In this document: piece after piece, positions 54,401-60,400 of the stretch
Position numbering within the stretch: the stretch's first letter is position 1
How the letters are laid out: each line of letters opens with the position of its first letter
NCBI RefSeq assembly: GCF_040655075.1
Contig: NZ_JBFAJC010000033.1
Location: 1 to 64,000 of the forward strand
Length of the DNA: 64,000 nt
Direction of reading: 5' to 3'
DNA from: Actinoallomurus sp040655075
GTDB taxonomy: Bacteria > Actinomycetota > Actinomycetes > Streptosporangiales > Streptosporangiaceae
Program-made: the position numbers and the translations under genes
The notes under the pieces: generated by a model
What the model was told of the DNA's origin: nothing
Database searches by the model: none
What the model saw: the letters and a program-made list of their open reading frames with translations, nothing else

Positions 54401-57400
54401 GGCCGTGGGCCTCTGGCCCGGCGTGAGCCCGGAAGGGCGGCCCGGCGCCCGCCGATGGGGCCTGGGCGACCCCATCCACCGGCTGCTGCACGAGGTGCTG
54501 CACTATCTCGGGCTGCCCGATGAATACCTCGAGGAGCTGTCGGTGTTCCGGCGGTCGGCGAAGTCCCCGGCCGTCCGGACGGACGGCCTCATGTCGGACG
54601 CGCGGTACCACCCCTCCCAGCCGATTCCGGAACGCCATCTGCGCGTCGTCGAGGACGTCGTCGACAGCACCGCCGTGCTGTACGACGCCGCGCCGGGCTC
54701 TGCGGTCGTGGAGGGGAGCGTGCCGCCGGAACTGCGGCAGGTGGTGGGCCGGCGCGATGACGTGCCGACTCATATCGGCCCGTTCACAGGCCGACGAGAA
54801 TCGCTCGCGACGCCGGCGCGTTCCGGGGAGTCCCGGCGGGCCGTCCGGGGTGTGGAAGACCTCGAGGATGAGTACCTGGATGACACCGCGTTCGCCCCAG
54901 AGACTCTGCTGACGGATCAAGAGGGCCGAGCCGTTGGGCGGGACTGGGCGGGTACTGGGAACGGCTCACTTCTCCTCTCCTCCTACGCCGTGACGGACAT
55001 CCACGGCCGGTTGAGCACGTGGCGGGCGCCGTGGTCGAATCCGTACTTGATCACGACCGGAACCGGGCACGACTGGTTCGATGTGATCACTCCGAGGGGG
55101 AGCTTCAGAGCGACGAACTTCGAAGTGATCGCCTCGATCATCGCGTGGGACCCGGAGCTTCCCCAGCGGGTCGACATCGTCCTGGTGATGAACGGTGTCA
55201 CATCGGCCTTGGCGGAACAGGTCGCCGGTGCGACGGGATACCGCACGTGGTACACCGGCGAGCACGTCGGTCTGATCACGGACGGGATGACGGGTATATC
55301 GCACGTGACGCTGGACCATGTTCGCCGCGGCATCGGCAAGGAATGGAACGTGGCCGCGCCGGGCGGCGCGGAAACCGGCCATGACCAGCGGGAGGTATCG
55401 CGGCCCGGGCCAGTGACCACGGATCATTACGGCGTCATCGACAGGCGCGGTACCGGCATGCTCTTCCGCTGGCCCGGTGACCTGGGACTTGACTGGCGAT
55501 CCCCACGGGCGATGGAAGGGGTGCCGGACGCCCCGGAATTCGTCACGATGACGCAGGACTACATGGAGGCGTCCACCTCCGACCGGCCGAGACTGCGAAT
55601 TTCCGAAGACCGTTCCCTCGCCATTGAGAATGACTCCCAAGGGCAGTGGGTATTCGCGACGGCCGAGGCCATCGCGCGCTCGTCGGCCGAACTGGCGCGG
55701 GTGGCCGGTGGAGTGCGGCTCGAGGTCGACGAGGACCTGGCCATCATTCTTGCCACCGAGGATGGGGGAAGCCGTCGGCTGCTCAGCGTCACTCCGGTTT
55801 TCCCGACGCGTTCAGGGCGGTCCACCGAGGAGGCCTGCCGGGACTTCGCCGACCTGGTGTCCGGCGGTAATCGCACGTCGCACATGGTGTTCCGCGACCC
55901 GGAGGGCGGTGCGGTGACCACCGCGCCGGTCAACGCGTCCGACGGTGCGGAGGTCACCGGTACCCATCATCTCGCCGAGGCCCTGGCGCAGGTGGCCGAC
56001 GGGGAGATCCGGCCGGAGGACGTGACTCCGGAGTGGGCGGCGGCCCAGGTGCGGAGGGATGACCGACCGCTCGGTGGCATCGACGGCCCGCTGCCCGGTG
56101 AGGGGTACGGCAGTGCGCTGGCCCTTACCATGGCCAACACTCCGCGACGCGATGCCCTGTCGGACGCCGCGCGTCGTATCGGTGTCAACGAGTACGCGTG
56201 GGCCGGCGTGGGTGAGGGCTATGTCATCCAGTCCATAGCCGCGCCGGGTGCGGAGGGCCAGCCGAGCCTGGAACACAACTTCGCCAAACCGGACGCACCG
56301 GTACGTGAGTACGACTACTTCGGCTTCCACTTCGCGACGGTCCTGCTTGCCAGCGAGGACGGCACCCATCAGATCACCTTGGAGAACCACGCACGTAGAG
56401 GACTGTGGACGTACGTCCGCCGAGAGGCCGTCCAGAGGAACCTGCGGAGCTACTCGCTGAGCGAGTTGCGGGAAATGACGGAGAAGCTGCGTGCGGAGGT
56501 CGACAGGCAGCAGGGCGCAGGTCTTGACGATCATCTTTCCGAGGTGCGGGGCTACCTCGGCCTGGCGGTGGCACTGACCAAGGCAAAGCTGGCCGAGCAG
56601 GCGATGAGGGTAAAGGCACCAGGGTCCGACGAGCACGGGGCAGCGGAGGTGGCGTTGGACAAAGCCATCGAGCGCGTCATGATCAGCATGGGACGCGTCG
56701 ACTCCGTCATCCCGAGCGTTCACCAGTGGTACCTGCGCATGTTCTCCCAGAGGCCCGGCGAGAGCATCCACGATGCCAGCGCGGAGCTACTGGAACCGGA
56801 GGACCCCCCGGCCGAGGTCAACCCGCTCACCGGCGTCGTGCTCCGCGGTCATCAGGCCCTGCCCGTGGTCATCGGGTTCGCCGAGGGGACCGACCAGCCG
56901 GTCAGCGGCCCGGGGCTCGCCGTCAAGTACCTGGCGGCAGTGGTGGCCAGAGTGGGCCTGTGGAATGTTCCCCATCGACTGAGCCCGCCTCGCGTCATCA
57001 TCACCGGTCACGCCAAGACCGGTCTTTTCGGCAAGCAGCTCGGGAAGCCGCGTGCCAACGCGGCTGAGGCCTGGTTCGTCAAGGAGCTGGCCGATGAGCT
57101 GAACGAGCGCCAGGCCGGTACCCCGTTGCCGCATGTCACCGTCGATCAGTTCGAGATCACGCAGGTCTTCGTAAAGACGCCTGGTGATGACGTGACCGTC
57201 TCGTTCGATGATCGCCGCGGGGGGCCGCGTACCCTGGCGACCCGTGTTACCGGCGGTGTGGGGCCGGGCGTGAGCAGGTCGGCGACAGGAGACGGCAACC
57301 CACTGGCGCTGAGGGTGGTCGGCGACCCCGATGACGCGCCGATGCACGCCGCCGCCCCCGCCCCGCCGTCCCGCCCCGCGACCTCTTCCGGTTCCGGCGG

Positions 57401-60400
57401 CGGCACCGCCGAGCTGGCGGTCCGGCCGGCGGAGGGCGAGACGTTCGGCCGGGCGCTGGCGCGGGCCCTCGACGACAACACGTCACTCCTGCCGAAGGAC
57501 GCCTCCCTCCCGAAGGACGCCACACCGGCCGACCGGTTCTTCGCCGGCCTGAAAGAAAAGGACCTGCCGGGCTCCGCGCCGCGCGTCGGCAAGGCCGCGC
57601 GGGTGCCCGTCGACGTCCTCCGGCGGGCGGGCATCCGGCTGAAGGGCGGGCAGGAGGCGCAGGCGACCCTCCAGGGCGGCGAGTTCTCCATCGAATCGCT
57701 GGGGCTCGATCGCGTACAGCGGTTCCGGGTGGCGATGGAGCTCGAGTCGGCGAAGACCCCGGAGATGCGGGCGAAGCTGGCCACGGCGCTGAACGCCGTC
57801 GCCCGTCGCCTGGGGCTGCGGATCGTCCTCGGCGAGGCGCCGGCGGAGAGCGCTCCCGCGGCGAAGGACAAGAAGAGCGTGCGGTGGACGGATGAGGCGG
57901 GCGGCGACCTGGTGACCGTCGCCGGCCCGGCGAACGAGCAGTCCACCGAACCGGCCCTCGAACCCCCGCAGCCGAAGGAGCCGAAGGGCAAGGAGCCGGT
58001 GCGCGCCGAGCAGCGGCCTCCGTGGTATCTGGATTTCGACGCGCTCGGCGAGGTGTCGGTACGCGGCGTGGACCCGTGGCCGGAGGACGACGTCCAGCTC
58101 TGGGCGCACCACGTCGCGAGCGGCTCCCGGCGGGCGGACGACACCCCGGCGCTGAGCGAGGGCATCCAGAAGGGGCTGCGGAAGATGCTCCGGACCCGCG
58201 ACCGGCACCAGTGGGGCGCTCTTCTCCAGTCCGGGCACCTGCTCGTCGCAGACGAGCGCCTCGTGTGGCTCCGGCCGGTGCTGCGCGACGTACGGCTGAG
58301 TCCGCAGCAAGCGTCGGGCGCGATCCGCGAGTACGACGTGTCGTTCGCGTCGATGTCGGCCGGGGGGAGGACGAAGCGGGAGTCCTCGGTCGGGCTCGAC
58401 GGCATGCTGCTGACGTTCCTGTCCCTCGGCCTGCAGACGGCCTCGGCCATGGTGCCCGGCCTGCCGGCGTTCGGCATGAGCTCGGCGGACAAGCGCTCGG
58501 AGGAGTGGGAGCTCCAGGTCATCGCGGGGCGCAAGCTCTTCGTGGCCAAGACCACCGGCTTCCGCGCCGGCCTAGCGGTACGGGTGTTCGTGGACGGGCA
58601 GGAACGCCCGAACGACGCCGTGCTCCCGACGCGGTTCGACGTCGCCCTGCCGAAGGACTTCACCGGACCGGACGCGCCACGGCCCGAGGCGACGGAGGAG
58701 ACGGTCGGCCAGATGCGTACGGGACGGCGGCCATCGCAGTCGGCGGAGACGCTCAACGCCGCCGACCTGATCCCGGTGGTGGCCGAGCTGCAACGGCGGC
58801 TCCGGGAGCACGGACTGCCGGCCAAGTCCGTGCTGACCGTGATGAAGGAGGTGGGTGAGGAATTGACCGAGAAGTCGGCGCGCAACCGCAGCCGGCTGCT
58901 GCTCACCAGCCCCTTCCCGACGAAGCGGGTGAAGGTGCCGGTGAGCCTCACCAGCTCCTTCGAGGGCTACTTCCTGATCAGCGCGAACATCGAGACGCTG
59001 CAGTACTTCGGTGACAGCGAGGTGACCGTACGCGGGGACACCGGCAGCGCCCTGGTGGACAAGTCGGGGCGGGACAACGACAGCGGGGCCTCCATGGGCT
59101 TCGGCCTCGCCACGGTCGGGCTCACCGACCCCGCACACGACGACGGCATCGGCACGGGCATGGTGCAGGGGCCGAGGCTCACCTTCGAGTTCTCGCGCGC
59201 CGCGGGCAACGGAATGACCGAGGAGGCGCTCGGGCACGTCGTTCTCAACCGGAAGTCGATGCAGGCACGGTACCGATCCGGGCTGCGTTTCAACGTGGAC
59301 ATCCGCTCGACCACGCACAAAATCCCGATGGTCTCCAAAGTGGTCGAGTCCGAGGTGGGGGTGCCCAAACCCGAGGCGGCCGACTTCGAGCGCCGGCTGA
59401 CCGGCTCCGGTCTTACGGGCGGCGAGCTCGCGCAGCGCCGGGTGCGGACGCTGCTCCGCGAGCCGGGCGGGGTCGTGCCGAAGGAGGCGCACCGCCGCCC
59501 GCGGCGTCTGGACGACGTGATGCCGGTGGATCCGCGGCACCACGAGCCGCTGGCGCTCGCGAGCCGCCGGGGCATCGGCTTCGGCACCGCCGCGACCCTT
59601 CCCGGCGCCGAGCTGGTGCACGAGCAGCTCCGGGCCGTCGTGGAGCAGCGGCACAACGCGCTGGCGAAGGGGGCGCAGGTGGACTGGTCGGCGGCGGACC
59701 TCCAGATGGCCACGTGGTTCAGCCGGCCGGCGCTGGAAGCGGACCTGTCCACCACGATGACCGGCATCGAACACATCGTGCGGGTCGGCGGCCGCGACTT
59801 CCGGCTGTCCGCTCGCGCGCACCTGATGGAGCGGCTGCCGCGCGAGCAGACGCCCTACTCCATGACGGTCAACCTGCGGGCGCTGGCCGCCGCGTCCTCG
59901 AACGGGCACCGCTCGACCGAGCTGGGCATCAAGTTCGCGGCCGGGTTCGGCGCGCGGGTGACGGCGTTCAAGTGGCTGCGTCTCGTGCTCGGCGCGTTCG
60001 GTGTGGAGGCCGGCTACTCCTACACGCCCAAGCGACAGCTCACCGGCGGCGTCAAGTCCTACCGCCGCACCGAGACGACCGGCCAGGTCGACGAGCACAC
60101 CTACAACGTGATCTACACCTTGTCGGTGCGCTCGCCGGATGGGCGGCTCGACGTCTGGTGGATCGACCGGAAGGGGGACGTCACCGGCCGGGTCGTCCTG
60201 CCACGGGAGCACCGTCCGGTGATCCCGCCGACACCGGAGGAGATCACGGGGGTGCTGGGGACCTTCGATGAGCTGATGCTGTGGCCGAAGGGCGCCCACG
60301 CCCCCCTCACCCGCGGGGTCTCCGGCCTGTACCCGGCGTTCTTCGTGCTGCCGGAGCTGCCGCGGATGATCGCGGGCATGTACGCGCGGTCGAACGACCT

